Assembly: GCF_947259545.1 (NCBI RefSeq)
Contig: NZ_CAMYMK010000007.1
Location: 682,001-746,000, forward strand
Source: an uncultured Marinobacter sp.
GTDB lineage: Bacteria; Pseudomonadota; Gammaproteobacteria; Pseudomonadales; Oleiphilaceae
Direction: 5' to 3'
DNA: 64,000 bases
Shown: one piece after another, positions 19,166 to 28,426 of the stretch
Layout: every line of letters begins with the position of its first letter
How positions within the stretch are numbered: the first letter of the stretch is position 1
Notes under the pieces: generated by a model
The model's input: the letters and a program-made list of their open reading frames with translations, nothing else
Told to the model about the DNA's origin: nothing
Database searches by the model: none
Translations under genes and position numbers: made by a program

Positions 19166-20443
19166 GTGACGAACCGGCTGTTCTTTCGCTATCTGCCTCT
19201 GATCGCCCTGCTCTTTGCCATGGCAGGATGTTCCGTAAACCCGGTCACCGGGGAAAAGCAGCTGTCACTGATACCCGAAAGCCAGGAGCTTTCCATAGGC
19301 GCAGAACAGTACATACCTACCCAGCAGACCCAGGGTGGCCAGTTCTATCTGGACCCGGACCTGACGGTTTATGTGAACGAAGTGGGTCAGAAGTTGGCCA
19401 GGGTCAGCGATCGCCCCGACCTGCCCTATGAATTCGTCGTGCTGAATAGCAGTGTTCCCAACGCCTGGGCACTACCGGGCGGGAAAATCGCCATTAACCG
19501 GGGACTGTTGACCGAACTGGAAGACGAAGCCCAACTTGCGTCTGTGCTCGGCCATGAGATTGTCCACGCTGCGGCACGTCACAGTGTACAGCGCATGCAA
19601 CAGAGCATGCTGATCAGCGCGGGCGTTGCCGGGCTGGGATTCGCACTGTCGGATAATGAGTGGACTGGTCTGCTCATGGGCGGCGCCGCTCTTGGCGCAC
19701 AGATCATTCAGGCTCAGTACAGCCAGGGCGACGAACTGGAATCCGACCGCTTTGGTATCGAGTACATGGTCGAGGCCGGCTACGATCCCCAGGCTGCGGT
19801 GGAGCTTCAGGAATTGTTTGTAAAACTGTCGGAAGGGCGCCAGTCGAGCTTTATTGACGGCCTGTTCGCCAGCCACCCCCCTTCACAGAAGCGGGTCGAG
19901 GCGAACCGCAAACTGGTTCAAGAATATGGCGCCGGTGGATACCGCGGCAAGGATGTCTACGACAGAAAACTGGCCAAGGCCAGAAAGCTCCAACCCGCTT
20001 ACGATGCCCATGACGAGGCCATGAAACTGGCCAGCGAGGGAGAGATGGAAGCAGCGCTGGCCAAAATCAACGAAGCTATCCGCATAGAGCCGGAGGAAGC
20101 CCTGTTTTATGCGCTCAGGGGGCGCATTTACGAGGCACAGGAAAAGAAAGCCAAGGCCGAGGCGGACTTCGAGAAAGCGGTGTCCCTCTACCCTGAAATG
20201 TTCAGTTACCGCCTGCACAACGGCCTGAATGCGCTGTCCCGGAACAAGCTTGATAAAGCCCGGACCAACCTCACAAAGGCCAACGAGGTGGTTCCGACCT
20301 CCATCGCCTTCCTTCGCCTCGGTGATGTGGCGGTGAAACAGAACCGTCGCGAAGACGCCATCAGGTACTACCAGACAGCGGCGGAAGCCGGTGGCCCAGT
20401 GGCTGAAGAGGCCAAAAAGAAGCTTGCCAATCTCTCTCAATAA
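19166..20443 (+). CDS. M48 family metalloprotease lipoprotein with C-terminal TPRs (BepA-like)
   Basis: The protein has 425 aa and a GTG start with CAGGAG upstream. The N-terminus is a lipoprotein signal with lipobox MAGC (Cys22), so it is anchored in the periplasm. The zinc-protease motif is HEIVH at residues 130-134, and the third ligand Glu lies in ELESDRFGIEYM. From about residue 275 there are TPR repeats. Architecture and size match BepA/YfgC-type outer-membrane quality-control proteases, which degrade or assist folding of beta-barrel proteins such as LptD. BepA normally has a cleaved rather than a lipid signal, so it may be a related but separate paralogue. Confidence 0.85.
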   Translation: MTNRLFFRYLPLIALLFAMAGCSVNPVTGEKQLSLIPESQELSIGAEQYIPTQQTQGGQFYLDPDLTVYVNEVGQKLARVSDRPDLPYEFVVLNSSVPNAWALPGGKIAINRGLLTELEDEAQLASVLGHEIVHAAARHSVQRMQQSMLISAGVAGLGFALSDNEWTGLLMGGAALGAQIIQAQYSQGDELESDRFGIEYMVEAGYDPQAAVELQELFVKLSEGRQSSFIDGLFASHPPSQKRVEANRKLVQEYGAGGYRGKDVYDRKLAKARKLQPAYDAHDEAMKLASEGEMEAALAKINEAIRIEPEEALFYALRGRIYEAQEKKAKAEADFEKAVSLYPEMFSYRLHNGLNALSRNKLDKARTNLTKANEVVPTSIAFLRLGDVAVKQNRREDAIRYYQTAAEAGGPVAEEAKKKLANLSQ

Positions 20444-20566
20444 ACGCTGGAAAATTCCTTTCAAAGGCCCGGATCCACTCCGGGCCATTCTGTATCCACC
20501 TGACCACTACAACGTCCCTTCCCTGAGTTTTGCCGTGGTGACAGCCCATTGCCGTCAATGATTGCA

Positions 20567-20594
20567 TTGACTTTTAGAGCAATAACTCTAAAAA
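20567..20594 (+). promoter_or_regulatory. Promoter with 8-bp palindromic operator between -35 and -10
   Basis: TTGACT (20567-20572) and TAAAAA (20589-20594) are spaced by 16 bp. The perfect inverted repeat TTTTAGAG-N6-CTCTAAAA (20572-20593) fills the spacer. This arrangement is typical of a repressor-controlled promoter. It lies 34 bp upstream of the SCP2-like gene. The regulator is not encoded in view. Confidence 0.5.
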
Positions 20595-20627
20595 TCAGAT
20601 GACATCAACAACAATCGGACGATTGCC

Positions 20628-21173
20628 ATGTTAGCGAAACGTATCCAACCGATGGCTTTCCAGGCACGACGACTGTACGTGGAGCTGATGTTCCAGGTAA
20701 TGGGTCGCGCCCTTCAGGCCGTCAGTGAAGTGGATGAGACAGTCCAACAGGAAGCCATTGCCCTTCCGGAAGGTTTTCTGTTTGAAATGATGGTGATGCC
20801 AAACGGCTCCAGCCTCATCGTCGAACATACCGGTAACGGGCGCTTCCACTACCACGGCAGTACCGCCCCACGACCGGTGGATCTGTCGATACAGTTCAAG
20901 CACATTGCCCACGCGTTCATGGTGCTGTCATTTCAGGAAAAGACTTCCGTGGCCTTCGCCAATGACAGAATGCTGGTGGATGGCGATATCAGCTACGCCA
21001 TCCGTATGACACGGGTACTGAACCGGCTGGAAGCGTTCATTCTTCCGAAGCTGATCGCTAAGCGGGCCGTCAAGGAATACCCCGCCAACCTGCACCTGCC
21101 GGAAAAACTGATCAGTGCCGCACGGATCTACCTCAAGGTCGCAACCAATTTTGTCGAAACGGTGAGAGCATAA
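20628..21173 (+). CDS. SCP2-like lipid-binding domain protein (putative)
   Basis: The 181-aa soluble protein has no signal peptide. The middle, with LSIQFKHIAHAFMVLSFQ and FANDRMLVDGDISYAIRMTRVLN, resembles the sterol-carrier-protein-2 fold, in which a 'G-D-x-x-x-A-x-x' helix follows the sheet. This recognition is by pattern only. Its last base overlaps the first base of the alcohol dehydrogenase start codon (TAATG), so the two are translationally coupled and presumably act together, perhaps presenting a hydrophobic substrate. A palindromic operator-like promoter precedes it. It could instead be a family of unknown function. Confidence 0.6.
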   Translation: MLAKRIQPMAFQARRLYVELMFQVMGRALQAVSEVDETVQQEAIALPEGFLFEMMVMPNGSSLIVEHTGNGRFHYHGSTAPRPVDLSIQFKHIAHAFMVLSFQEKTSVAFANDRMLVDGDISYAIRMTRVLNRLEAFILPKLIAKRAVKEYPANLHLPEKLISAARIYLKVATNFVETVRA

Positions 21174-22360
21174 TGACTAACAAATACTATGAGTTCTTTT
21201 GCCCGGTTAAGGTGATCGCCGGCAAGGCTGCCCTGGAGCATATCCCTTACGAGCTGACCGGTATGGCGGCAAAACGCCCGATGATTGTGACTGACAAAGG
21301 CGTTCGCGCCGCTGGCCTGCTCGACCCAGTGATCGCCGCGTGCGAGGAAAGCGGGCTGGAAATTGTCAGTATCTACGATGATGTGCCGCCGGATTCCTCT
21401 ACCGGTGTGGTCCGCGATATTGCCGGCATCTACCGCGCTGAAAAGTGTGATTCCATTATTGCTGTCGGTGGCGGGTCCGCAATTGATACCGCCAAGGCCG
21501 TCAACATCCTGGTGTCCGAAGGTGGCGACGATATTGCCGCGTATTCCGGCGCTGGTGTACTCAAGCACCCACTCAAGCCTTTCTTCGTCGTACCAACAAC
21601 GGCGGGCACCGGGTCCGAAGTAACCGCCGTGGCCGTGATTGCCGATACTGAAAAGCACGTAAAGCTGCCATTCACATCATCATTCCTGCTGCCGAACGCG
21701 GCGATCATCGATCCCCGCATGACGCTGACACTGCCGCCTCATATCACTGCGGCAACCGCCATGGATGCGATGACCCACGCGACCGAAGCCTTCACCTGCA
21801 TGGCGAAGAACCCGCTCAGCGATGCCTACGCCACGGCCGCAATCAAGAAAATCAGCACCTCCCTGCTGTCGGTGATGGAAAACCCGAAAGACGCCGATGG
21901 CCGTCTTGAGCTGGCTCAGGCATCCACCATGGCCGGTATCGCTTTCTCCAACTCCATGGTCGGCCTGGTGCACGCGCTTGGTCACGCAACCGGCGCCATC
22001 TGCCAACTGCCCCATGGCCTGTGCATGAGCCTGTACCTGCCCTACGTACTGGAGTACAACATTGAATCCATCCGCGAGCCGCTGGGCGAATTGCTGCTCT
22101 ATCTGGACGGCCCGGATGTCTACGCGGCCACGCCGGCAGCCCGTCGCGCCGAAGCCAGTATCTCCACCATCCGCCGTATGCGGGACGCACTGTACAAGCA
22201 TTGTCAGTTGCCTCGTACCCTGAAGGAAACCGGCAAGGTCGTTGAGGAGCAACTGGATCAGATCGCCGAACTGGCGCTGGACGATGGCGCCATCATGTTC
22301 AATCCGAAAGAAGTTACCCTGGAGGATGCCCGCGAGGTTCTGCGCCGTGCCTGGGCTTAA
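21173..22360 (+). CDS. Iron-containing alcohol dehydrogenase
   Basis: The 395-aa group III (Fe-ADH) enzyme shows the NAD-binding GGGSAIDTAKAVNI, the TTAGTGSEVTAVAVI segment, and the two signature stretches with metal ligands: DAMTHATEAFTC and LVHALGHATGAICQLPHG. It would interconvert an alcohol and an aldehyde in the cytosol using NAD(P). Coupling to an SCP2-like gene suggests a long-chain or otherwise hydrophobic substrate, which is inference. A hairpin follows the stop codon. Confidence 0.92.
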   Translation: MTNKYYEFFCPVKVIAGKAALEHIPYELTGMAAKRPMIVTDKGVRAAGLLDPVIAACEESGLEIVSIYDDVPPDSSTGVVRDIAGIYRAEKCDSIIAVGGGSAIDTAKAVNILVSEGGDDIAAYSGAGVLKHPLKPFFVVPTTAGTGSEVTAVAVIADTEKHVKLPFTSSFLLPNAAIIDPRMTLTLPPHITAATAMDAMTHATEAFTCMAKNPLSDAYATAAIKKISTSLLSVMENPKDADGRLELAQASTMAGIAFSNSMVGLVHALGHATGAICQLPHGLCMSLYLPYVLEYNIESIREPLGELLLYLDGPDVYAATPAARRAEASISTIRRMRDALYKHCQLPRTLKETGKVVEEQLDQIAELALDDGAIMFNPKEVTLEDAREVLRRAWA

Positions 22361-22378
22361 CCCAGAGTGAGACTGGCA

Positions 22379-22419
22379 ATCGGTGCAGAGCTCCCGGCAA
22401 AGCCGGGGCCTGCACCGAT
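22379..22419 (+). terminator. Two-part hairpin after alcohol dehydrogenase gene
   Basis: ATCGGTGCAG (22379-22388) pairs with 22410-22419, and inside it CCCGGC pairs with GCCGGG. It is 18 bp past the stop. No T-run follows, so it is a probable but not canonical terminator. Confidence 0.5.
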
Positions 22420-22461
22420 ATCGGTCAGAGTAAGTATTTGCAAAACATATAAATCAAATTA

Positions 22462-22489
22462 TTGAAAAGACCTTACAAAAAAGTAACAA
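22462..22489 (+). promoter_or_regulatory. Candidate sigma70 promoter for solute-binding protein gene
   Basis: TTGAAA (22462-22467) is followed after 16 bp by TAACAA (22484-22489) in an A/T-rich stretch. This places the transcription start upstream of the ATG at 22555 and argues against a start codon at 22462. Confidence 0.45.
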
Positions 22490-22554
22490 TTGCCGAAAAG
22501 CTGGCAAGGATGTGCCGGGTTAGACCTTGTTTCCGACTTCAGAGCCGTCCCTGT

Positions 22555-23349
22555 ATGCCAAACCGAACATCCAGCCATCCAGCGCTGTTCCCTGTCCTCT
22601 TGCTCCCGCTACTCATTTCCAGCTTTGTGCTGACAGGCTTGGCATACGCGGCCAACAGTGCTCCAACAAGCAATGCCAAAACCCTGCATTTTAATGTCTC
22701 TCCCAATGGCTACCCGCCATACCTTATTGTGGAAGGACAGCAACCTTCGGGCATCATGTGGGATGTCGTCACTCTTATCGCGGAGCGTATTGGTTATGAG
22801 GTTGTCCCGGAGCAGATTCCCCGCAAACGCGTGGACGAGATGCTGCTGACGGGCTACATCGATGCCACGTCACGGGCAGTGGAATGGACAGACAACCCAG
22901 AGCAGTTCCTGTTTACCGATGCCATTGTCGAAGTCGAGGAGGTTGTTTTCATCCCAACCGACTCTGACCTGACATACCAGACGCCGGAAGATCTGTTCTC
23001 CCAAACCGTGGTGACTCACCTTGGTTACCTCTATCCTTTAATGGAACCTCATTTCCAGTCCGGTGCAATCAAACGCTTTGACGTATCCCGCGACCGGGAC
23101 ATGTTCGCGTTTTTACTCCACGGTGAGCACTTTGATGCCGCCATTGCCGATCGACTGGTCGGTCAGTGGATCCTCAGAAATGAGGGTTGGCGGAAGGATT
23201 TTCGCATCTCCAAAGAGAGTCTCAGCAATTATGGCTTCCGCCTCATGCTTCGCAAGGACCAGGAAAATTTTGCCAGGCGGTTCAATGCCGAGCTGGCCAA
23301 CATCCGCGAAAACGGCGAACTCGACGCCATTCTCTCCCAATACCGCTGA
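22555..23349 (+). CDS. Periplasmic amino-acid-type solute-binding protein (SBP_bac_3)
   Basis: The protein has 264 aa. The start at 22555 gives MPNRTSSHPALFPVLLLPLLISSFVLTGLAYA, a clear Sec signal; an upstream in-frame TTG at 22462 would bury it and overlaps a likely promoter. The mature part follows the periplasmic-binding-protein type II pattern: LHFNVSPNGYPPYLIVEGQQ, GIMWDVVTLIAERIGYEVVPEQIPRKRVDEML and an AIADRLVGQWIL strand-helix near the end. No permease or ATPase gene is adjacent, so it may be an orphan binding or sensory protein. Convergent with ybbP. Confidence 0.8.
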   Translation: MPNRTSSHPALFPVLLLPLLISSFVLTGLAYAANSAPTSNAKTLHFNVSPNGYPPYLIVEGQQPSGIMWDVVTLIAERIGYEVVPEQIPRKRVDEMLLTGYIDATSRAVEWTDNPEQFLFTDAIVEVEEVVFIPTDSDLTYQTPEDLFSQTVVTHLGYLYPLMEPHFQSGAIKRFDVSRDRDMFAFLLHGEHFDAAIADRLVGQWILRNEGWRKDFRISKESLSNYGFRLMLRKDQENFARRFNAELANIRENGELDAILSQYR

Positions 23350-23357
23350 GCGTCCGC

Positions 23358-25844
23358 TTACTCCAGGCGTCTCAGCAACAGCATGGGCGATACGCTTAAC
23401 ACCGGCCTGAGCTGCCAGCGGCCGAACAGAGCAAGAACCACAGCGCTCAAGAGCGGAATCGGCAGCACAATGGCCCAGTGCCACTGGAACTCGCCCTCGA
23501 ACATCCGGAACTGCAGGGCCCAGACAGCGGCCTCTGCCGCTGCCACACCCAGCACACCCGCAAACAGCCCCAGCAATGCGAACTCCAGCATGGTGCTACG
23601 CACCAGGAGGGACTGACGGCCACCCAGTGTACGCAGTAGCGCCCCCTCCCGCTGACGGTCCCGAAGCGTAGCACTGACTACAGCCGCCATCACCACCAGC
23701 GCTGCGGCCAGGATCAGCACCAGTATGGCTTCAATGGCCTGAGTCACCTGGCGCACAATGTCCTGTATACGCTCGATGATATGATCAATTTCCAGTACCG
23801 AGATGGTCGGATACCGACGCGAAAACTCATTGAGGGCATTCTTATTGACGGGCGGCAGGTAGAAACTGGTGATCCAGGTGGCCGGCATCTCCTCCAAGCC
23901 GCCTCCCGGCGGAAAGGCCATGTAGAAATTGGGCTTCATGCTGTCCCATTGTACCGTGCGAATGCTGGTAACCGCCTCAGTGACTTTCTCCGATCCGATG
24001 GTAAAGGTCAGTTCATCACCGACTTTCAGTCCCAGCTTTTCCGCCAGCTCCGCCTCAACGGAAACACCGCGGGTCTGGCCCGGACTGAACCACTCACCGT
24101 CCACGATTTCATTGTCTGCCGGCAGCGACTCCATCCAGGTCAGGTTCAGCTCCCGGTTCAGGGCGCCTACCCTCTCGTCCTTTGTTACCGCTTCCTTGAC
24201 CGGCGCGCCATTCAGCTCAGTAAACCGGCCACGCACCATGGGATAAAGCTGATCCAGCGGTTGCCCCCGATCCTGCCAAAAGGCGTCAACGTCTTCGACC
24301 ACATCCGGGGCAATATTGATCAGAAAGTGGTTGGGTGTATTCTCCGGCAACTGCGCCTGCCAGTCTGCCAGCAGTGAAGTTCGAACCAGGATCAGCGTAG
24401 CCGCCAGCATCAGCGTCATCGCGAACACGGAAATTTGCGACAGGCTGGCCCGGCGATGCCGGTAGAGCCCCACCAACGCCAGGCGCCAGGCATTGCCGCC
24501 CCCCCTGATCTTGCGTAATCCCAAAACCATTAGCCACCCAAGCAATGCAAGAGTGCCCAATAACAGGATCAGCCCACCCAGCAACGCCAGAACCAGAGAC
24601 ACTTCGCCAGCGTACATCCACACCAGCCCGAAAATCGCCACCAGGGCAACAGTCAGGTCGGGCAGCGCTTCGCGACCGGATTCTCCGGGCTGGGAACGCA
24701 ACACGCGCATGGCCGGTACGTTGCGTAAGCGCCGGATGGGCGGATAGGCAAAAGCAAACAGGGACACCAGAGCGGTCAGCAGCGACGGCGCCAGTGCGGC
24801 AGGATCAAGCTGGTAATCCACCGGTCGCTCCAGCACATCGCTGAGCAGGCGGGACAGCAACCAATACAGAGGCAACGCAATCACCAGCCCCCCGACAGCG
24901 CCGGCCAGCCCCCAGAGGCCCAGGCGTTGCAGGTACAGTCTGCCAATACCCTGACTGCTCACTCCGAGAGTCTTCAGCAGTGCCACAGTATCCCGCTGCG
25001 ACAGGGCATACTGACGGCTGGCCACGGCCACCGCGACGGCAGCCAGCATGACCGCCAGACTACCACCAAGCAGCAGGAAGCGCTCGGCACGTTCCAGGGA
25101 GCGGGAGAAGGTTTCTCCGTCCCGCACGCCTTCCCATTCATGGCTGGGTTCCAGTTGCGGTTGCAGCCAGCGGTAATAGCCTTCCAGTGCTGCTTCTTCG
25201 CCGGCGAACAGATAGACGTATTCCACCCGGCTGCCTTCCTGTATCACGCCGGTGTCCGGTACGTCGTCCGCGTGCATCATCACCCGGGGCGCCAGCGCCG
25301 ACAGGCGGAAGCCGCCATCAGGTTCACGCACCAGCAGGCCGGATATTTCCAGCTCCAGATTACCGACCTCCAGGGTGTCGCCCACGTTGGTGTCCAACAA
25401 CCGGAGCAGCCGCGGGTTGATCCAGACCTCACCGGGCGCCGGCCCGGACGACACCAGTTGCCGTGGTTCATCCGGACCCAGCTGAATTTCGACCTGGCCA
25501 CGCAACGGATACTCATTGCTGACCGCCTTGATTGATACCAGCTGGAAATTGTCCGCCCCGAACACCATGGTAGAAAATTCCACCATCTGTCCGGTTTTCA
25601 ATTGGCGACTCTGCGCTTCCGTCAGCCAGGCGTCAGGAATGGGGCGACCGTTTTCGGCTTCCAGTTGCCGGTCCGCCGCCAGAAAGGAGCTGGCCGAAGA
25701 CACCAGCGTACGTTGAAGCTGGCTGGCGAACAGAGCGATGGTGGCGACCGTGGCAACCGCAATCATCAAGGCCGCCAGCACAACGCGTACGTCCCGTTCA
25801 CGCCAGTCGCGGCGTATGGACATTAATTTACGTGAGGCCACCAT
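23358..25844 (-). CDS. ybbP: ABC transporter permease, FtsX-like (YbbP family)
   Basis: The 828-aa membrane protein starts with a basic tail and a helix (VVLAALMIAVATVATIALFA), then a large periplasmic region, and has two FtsX-like membrane blocks near residues 255-430 and 710-825, with DTVALLKTLGVSSQGIGRLYL and EGALLRTLGGRQSLLVR as the repeated cytoplasmic coupling segments. This duplicated layout is that of YbbP. Its start overlaps the last base of the ATPase gene, so the two form the YbbAP complex. YbbAP is thought to handle hydrophobic compounds or lipids at the inner membrane, acting with TesA. Confidence 0.9.
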   Translation of the reverse strand: MVASRKLMSIRRDWRERDVRVVLAALMIAVATVATIALFASQLQRTLVSSASSFLAADRQLEAENGRPIPDAWLTEAQSRQLKTGQMVEFSTMVFGADNFQLVSIKAVSNEYPLRGQVEIQLGPDEPRQLVSSGPAPGEVWINPRLLRLLDTNVGDTLEVGNLELEISGLLVREPDGGFRLSALAPRVMMHADDVPDTGVIQEGSRVEYVYLFAGEEAALEGYYRWLQPQLEPSHEWEGVRDGETFSRSLERAERFLLLGGSLAVMLAAVAVAVASRQYALSQRDTVALLKTLGVSSQGIGRLYLQRLGLWGLAGAVGGLVIALPLYWLLSRLLSDVLERPVDYQLDPAALAPSLLTALVSLFAFAYPPIRRLRNVPAMRVLRSQPGESGREALPDLTVALVAIFGLVWMYAGEVSLVLALLGGLILLLGTLALLGWLMVLGLRKIRGGGNAWRLALVGLYRHRRASLSQISVFAMTLMLAATLILVRTSLLADWQAQLPENTPNHFLINIAPDVVEDVDAFWQDRGQPLDQLYPMVRGRFTELNGAPVKEAVTKDERVGALNRELNLTWMESLPADNEIVDGEWFSPGQTRGVSVEAELAEKLGLKVGDELTFTIGSEKVTEAVTSIRTVQWDSMKPNFYMAFPPGGGLEEMPATWITSFYLPPVNKNALNEFSRRYPTISVLEIDHIIERIQDIVRQVTQAIEAILVLILAAALVVMAAVVSATLRDRQREGALLRTLGGRQSLLVRSTMLEFALLGLFAGVLGVAAAEAAVWALQFRMFEGEFQWHWAIVLPIPLLSAVVLALFGRWQLRPVLSVSPMLLLRRLE

Positions 25845-26581
25845 CAGATGACTGGCTCCTCGTCAGTGTGGGTATCGGGTTCGGTGAGAACGCCCGCCTC
25901 AATGTTGAACTGGCGGCCACAGCGTGCGGCCAGGTGTTCGTCGTGGGTGACCATCACCAGCGTTGTGCCCTGCTCATGGTTCAGTGCCATTAACAGGTCC
26001 GACACTGCCTGCCCGGTGCGGTTGTCCAGGTTGCCCGTAGGTTCGTCCGCGAACAGCACCACCGGATCCGACGCAAACGCCCGGGCAATGGCAACCCGCT
26101 GCTGTTCACCGCCGGATAGCTGGCGCGGCGTATGGGTGAGGCGCTCGCCAAGACCCACGCGCTCCAGCAATTCCCGCGCTTTTTTCTCCGGAGCCTCGTG
26201 CCCACCCAGTTCCAGCGGTAACATCACGTTCTCCAGCGCTGTCAGTGCCGGCAACAATTGGAAAGACTGAAATACAAAACCGACCCGCTGTGCACGCAAC
26301 TTGGCACGCTCATCCTCAGACAGTTTGCTGATGACCGCTCCGTCCAGTTCGACGGTGCCTTCGGTGGGGGTATCCAGCCCGGCCAGTAACCCCAGCAGTG
26401 TGGTCTTGCCCGATCCGGAACGCCCGACGATCGCGACGGACTCACCACGATTGATTTCCAGACTGACCCCCTGCAAGATCGTCAACGTATCAGTCTCCAG
26501 ACTGACACGATGCGTCAGGCCACTGACTTTCAGCATGGCTGACTGACGGCCCTCTGGATAATGCTCGGTCTGGTCGTTCAC
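25844..26581 (-). CDS. ybbA: ABC transporter ATP-binding protein (YbbA family)
   Basis: The protein has 245 aa. The GTG at 26581 follows TTGGAG; an ATG at 26536 (MLKVSGLTHRV) is the alternative and would leave more room for a promoter. Walker A is GRSGSGKTT, the Q-loop VFQSFQLLPALT, the signature LSGGEQQRVAIARA, Walker B VVLFADEPTGNLD, and the switch His VMVTHDEHL. It belongs to the MacB/LolD-like family that partners FtsX-type permeases. It overlaps ybbP by one base and diverges from tesA, the same arrangement as in E. coli. Confidence 0.92.
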   Translation of the reverse strand: MNDQTEHYPEGRQSAMLKVSGLTHRVSLETDTLTILQGVSLEINRGESVAIVGRSGSGKTTLLGLLAGLDTPTEGTVELDGAVISKLSEDERAKLRAQRVGFVFQSFQLLPALTALENVMLPLELGGHEAPEKKARELLERVGLGERLTHTPRQLSGGEQQRVAIARAFASDPVVLFADEPTGNLDNRTGQAVSDLLMALNHEQGTTLVMVTHDEHLAARCGRQFNIEAGVLTEPDTHTDEEPVI

Positions 26582-26618
26582 GGGGTCTCCAACATTTTAA
26601 AGTGGTTACAGGTTGTCT

Positions 26619-27260
26619 ATGGATACGGTATTTTTACGTCTGAGATCAATACTTTTCATCTCTTTTCTTTGTGTCTTTACACAAGTTCAGGCTGATCAGA
26701 ATCAGGCATCAAACACCGTACTGATTGTCGGGGACAGCCTGAGTGCGGCCTATGGTGTGCAAACGGACGAGGCCTGGGTGGCTCTGCTGCGCGCGCGCCT
26801 CGAAGCTGAGGGTCTGGAAAACTGGCAGGTCGTCAATGCCAGCATCAGCGGCGAAACCACCGACGGCGGGCTGCGTCGCCTGCCGGCGTTGCTTGAGGAA
26901 TATGAGCCCGAAGTAGTGGTCATCGAACTGGGCGGCAACGATGGCTTGCGGGGTTTCCCGCCCAATGTCATCGAGAATAACCTGGCCAAAATGATCGAAC
27001 ATGTCCGCGATGCCGGCGCCCACCCGCTGCTTGTGGGCATGCAAATTCCTCCCAACTACGGTGAGCGCTACACCCGGATCTTCGCCGGAATTTTTCCCAA
27101 ACTGGCGAAACGGTACGACACCGGCCTGGTTGAGTTCTTTCTGGAAGGCATCTACGACCAGGAGGACATGATGCAGTCTGACGGCATACATCCCACCGCT
27201 GAAGCCCAAAACCAGCTACTGGCCAACCTCTGGCCGGAACTTGAGCCGCTGCTCAAATAA
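26619..27260 (+). CDS. tesA: TesA-type lysophospholipase / arylesterase (SGNH hydrolase)
   Basis: The protein has 213 aa from the ATG at 26619; a TTG two codons earlier is also possible. The hydrophobic N-terminus LRSILFISFLCVFTQVQADQ is a signal peptide, so the enzyme is periplasmic. SGNH blocks are seen in order: VGDSLSAAYGV (Ser), Gly in NASISGETTDGG, ELGGNDGLRG (Asn), and DGIHPTAEAQ (Asp-His). TesA hydrolyses acyl thioesters, lysophospholipids and aryl esters. It diverges from ybbA; only 37 bp separate the start codons, so the promoters must overlap the coding ends. Confidence 0.93.
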   Translation: MDTVFLRLRSILFISFLCVFTQVQADQNQASNTVLIVGDSLSAAYGVQTDEAWVALLRARLEAEGLENWQVVNASISGETTDGGLRRLPALLEEYEPEVVVIELGGNDGLRGFPPNVIENNLAKMIEHVRDAGAHPLLVGMQIPPNYGERYTRIFAGIFPKLAKRYDTGLVEFFLEGIYDQEDMMQSDGIHPTAEAQNQLLANLWPELEPLLK

Positions 27261-27266
27261 GCCAGG

Positions 27267-28271
27267 CTACCCAGCCACCGACTGGATATGGGCGATTGCA
27301 CGGCGCTCAGACCAGTAGTATCCATCCCGGGCGTGCTCAACAAACCCCACGTGGCCACCCCAACGCGGTGCTTCCAGATGGACATGCTGACCCAACAGCT
27401 CTCTTGATTCCGGGAAGCACCGGGGTGAGAGGAAGGGATCATCGGCAGCATTCACCATCAGCGACGGCACCCGGATGTCCCTCAGCTTGCCAAGAGCGGA
27501 GCAACTGGCCCAGTAATCCCGGGCGTCACGGAAACCATGCAGTGGCGCTGTATAGCGGTTATCAAACTCGTGAAAGCTGCGAATGTTCTCGAAGCCGTTC
27601 ACATCAATAAGCTCCGGAAAGCGCCGGGCTTTCTCTTCCATCTTGACATGCAGGTCCCTCAGGAAGCGCTGCATGTAGATCTTCCGGCTGGGTTTGGCCA
27701 GTTCATCCGCACTGCCGGCCAGGTCACAGGGTACGGAATAGGCAACCGCGCCACAGATGCGGCTGTCCACTCTTTCCGACTGTTGAGCAAGATACAACAG
27801 TGTCAGGTTCCCTCCCATACTGAAGCCGGAAAGGAACAACGTGCGGTAATCCCGGGACAACCCGTGACGCACCACGCGATCCAGATCCTCCGTTGCGCCA
27901 CTGTGATAGAACCGGGGCTGCAGGTTCATCACTCCACCGCAGGAACGAAAATTCCAGGCCAGCACATCCCACCCTGCTGTCAGCAGGGCACGGGTCAGAC
28001 CGAGGATGTAAGGCCTCCGGCTGTGACCTTCAAGTCCGTGGGACAATATTGCCAGCCGGTCACTGCCCTGGCGGTACCAATCCAGGTGCAGTTCGTCGTT
28101 GTCGCAGGTAGTGAGCACTTCCGACTCCGGCTCGGCCAGGGCCACTTTACGAAACAGCGTTGGCCACACCGATTGCAGGTGACCGTTACGAAGCCACGGT
28201 GGCGGCCGATAACGGAATACCTGCTTACCAATATCCGGCGGCACAGGATGGGGAGCAGACTGATAGTACAA
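27267..28271 (-). CDS. YheT-type alpha/beta hydrolase
   Basis: The protein has 334 aa. The family opening PPPWLRNGHLQSVWPTLFR is typical of YheT/embryogenesis-associated EMB8-type hydrolases. SHGLEGHSRRPY forms the oxyanion region, GFSMGGNLTL carries the nucleophile Ser, and WGGHVGFVEH the catalytic His. It is cytosolic; the substrate is an unknown ester. It is convergent with tesA, with only 6 bp between the stop codons. The start ATG is 24 bp upstream of the tRNA-Asn -35 box. Confidence 0.88.
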   Translation of the reverse strand: MYYQSAPHPVPPDIGKQVFRYRPPPWLRNGHLQSVWPTLFRKVALAEPESEVLTTCDNDELHLDWYRQGSDRLAILSHGLEGHSRRPYILGLTRALLTAGWDVLAWNFRSCGGVMNLQPRFYHSGATEDLDRVVRHGLSRDYRTLFLSGFSMGGNLTLLYLAQQSERVDSRICGAVAYSVPCDLAGSADELAKPSRKIYMQRFLRDLHVKMEEKARRFPELIDVNGFENIRSFHEFDNRYTAPLHGFRDARDYWASCSALGKLRDIRVPSLMVNAADDPFLSPRCFPESRELLGQHVHLEAPRWGGHVGFVEHARDGYYWSERRAIAHIQSVAG

Positions 28272-28295
28272 TTTTTAACCTTCTAATTCAGAGGG

Positions 28296-28324
28296 TTGAC
28301 CCCAACGAATAAAGTCCTTATTAT
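28296..28324 (+). promoter_or_regulatory. Promoter of first tRNA-Asn
   Basis: TTGACC (28296-28301), a 17-bp spacer and TATTAT (28319-28324), followed by a GC-rich discriminator and the tRNA 18 bp later. A well-formed sigma70 promoter. Confidence 0.8.
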
Positions 28325-28341
28325 TCGCGCCACTTAGCTGT

Positions 28342-28417
28342 TCCCCGATAGCTCAGTTGGTAGAGCAACGGACTGTTAATCCGTTTGTCGCTGGTTCGAG
28401 CCCAGCTCGGGGAGCCA
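28342..28417 (+). tRNA. tRNA-Asn (anticodon GTT), copy 1
   Basis: The 76-nt cloverleaf has acceptor arms TCCCCGA/TCGGGGA, a D-arm GCTC...GAGC, the anticodon loop CTGTTAA (GTT, Asn), a GGTTCGAGC T-arm and an encoded CCA end. It is identical to the copy at 42903-42978. It has its own promoter and terminator. Confidence 0.98.
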
Positions 28418-28426
28418 CTTATTCCG

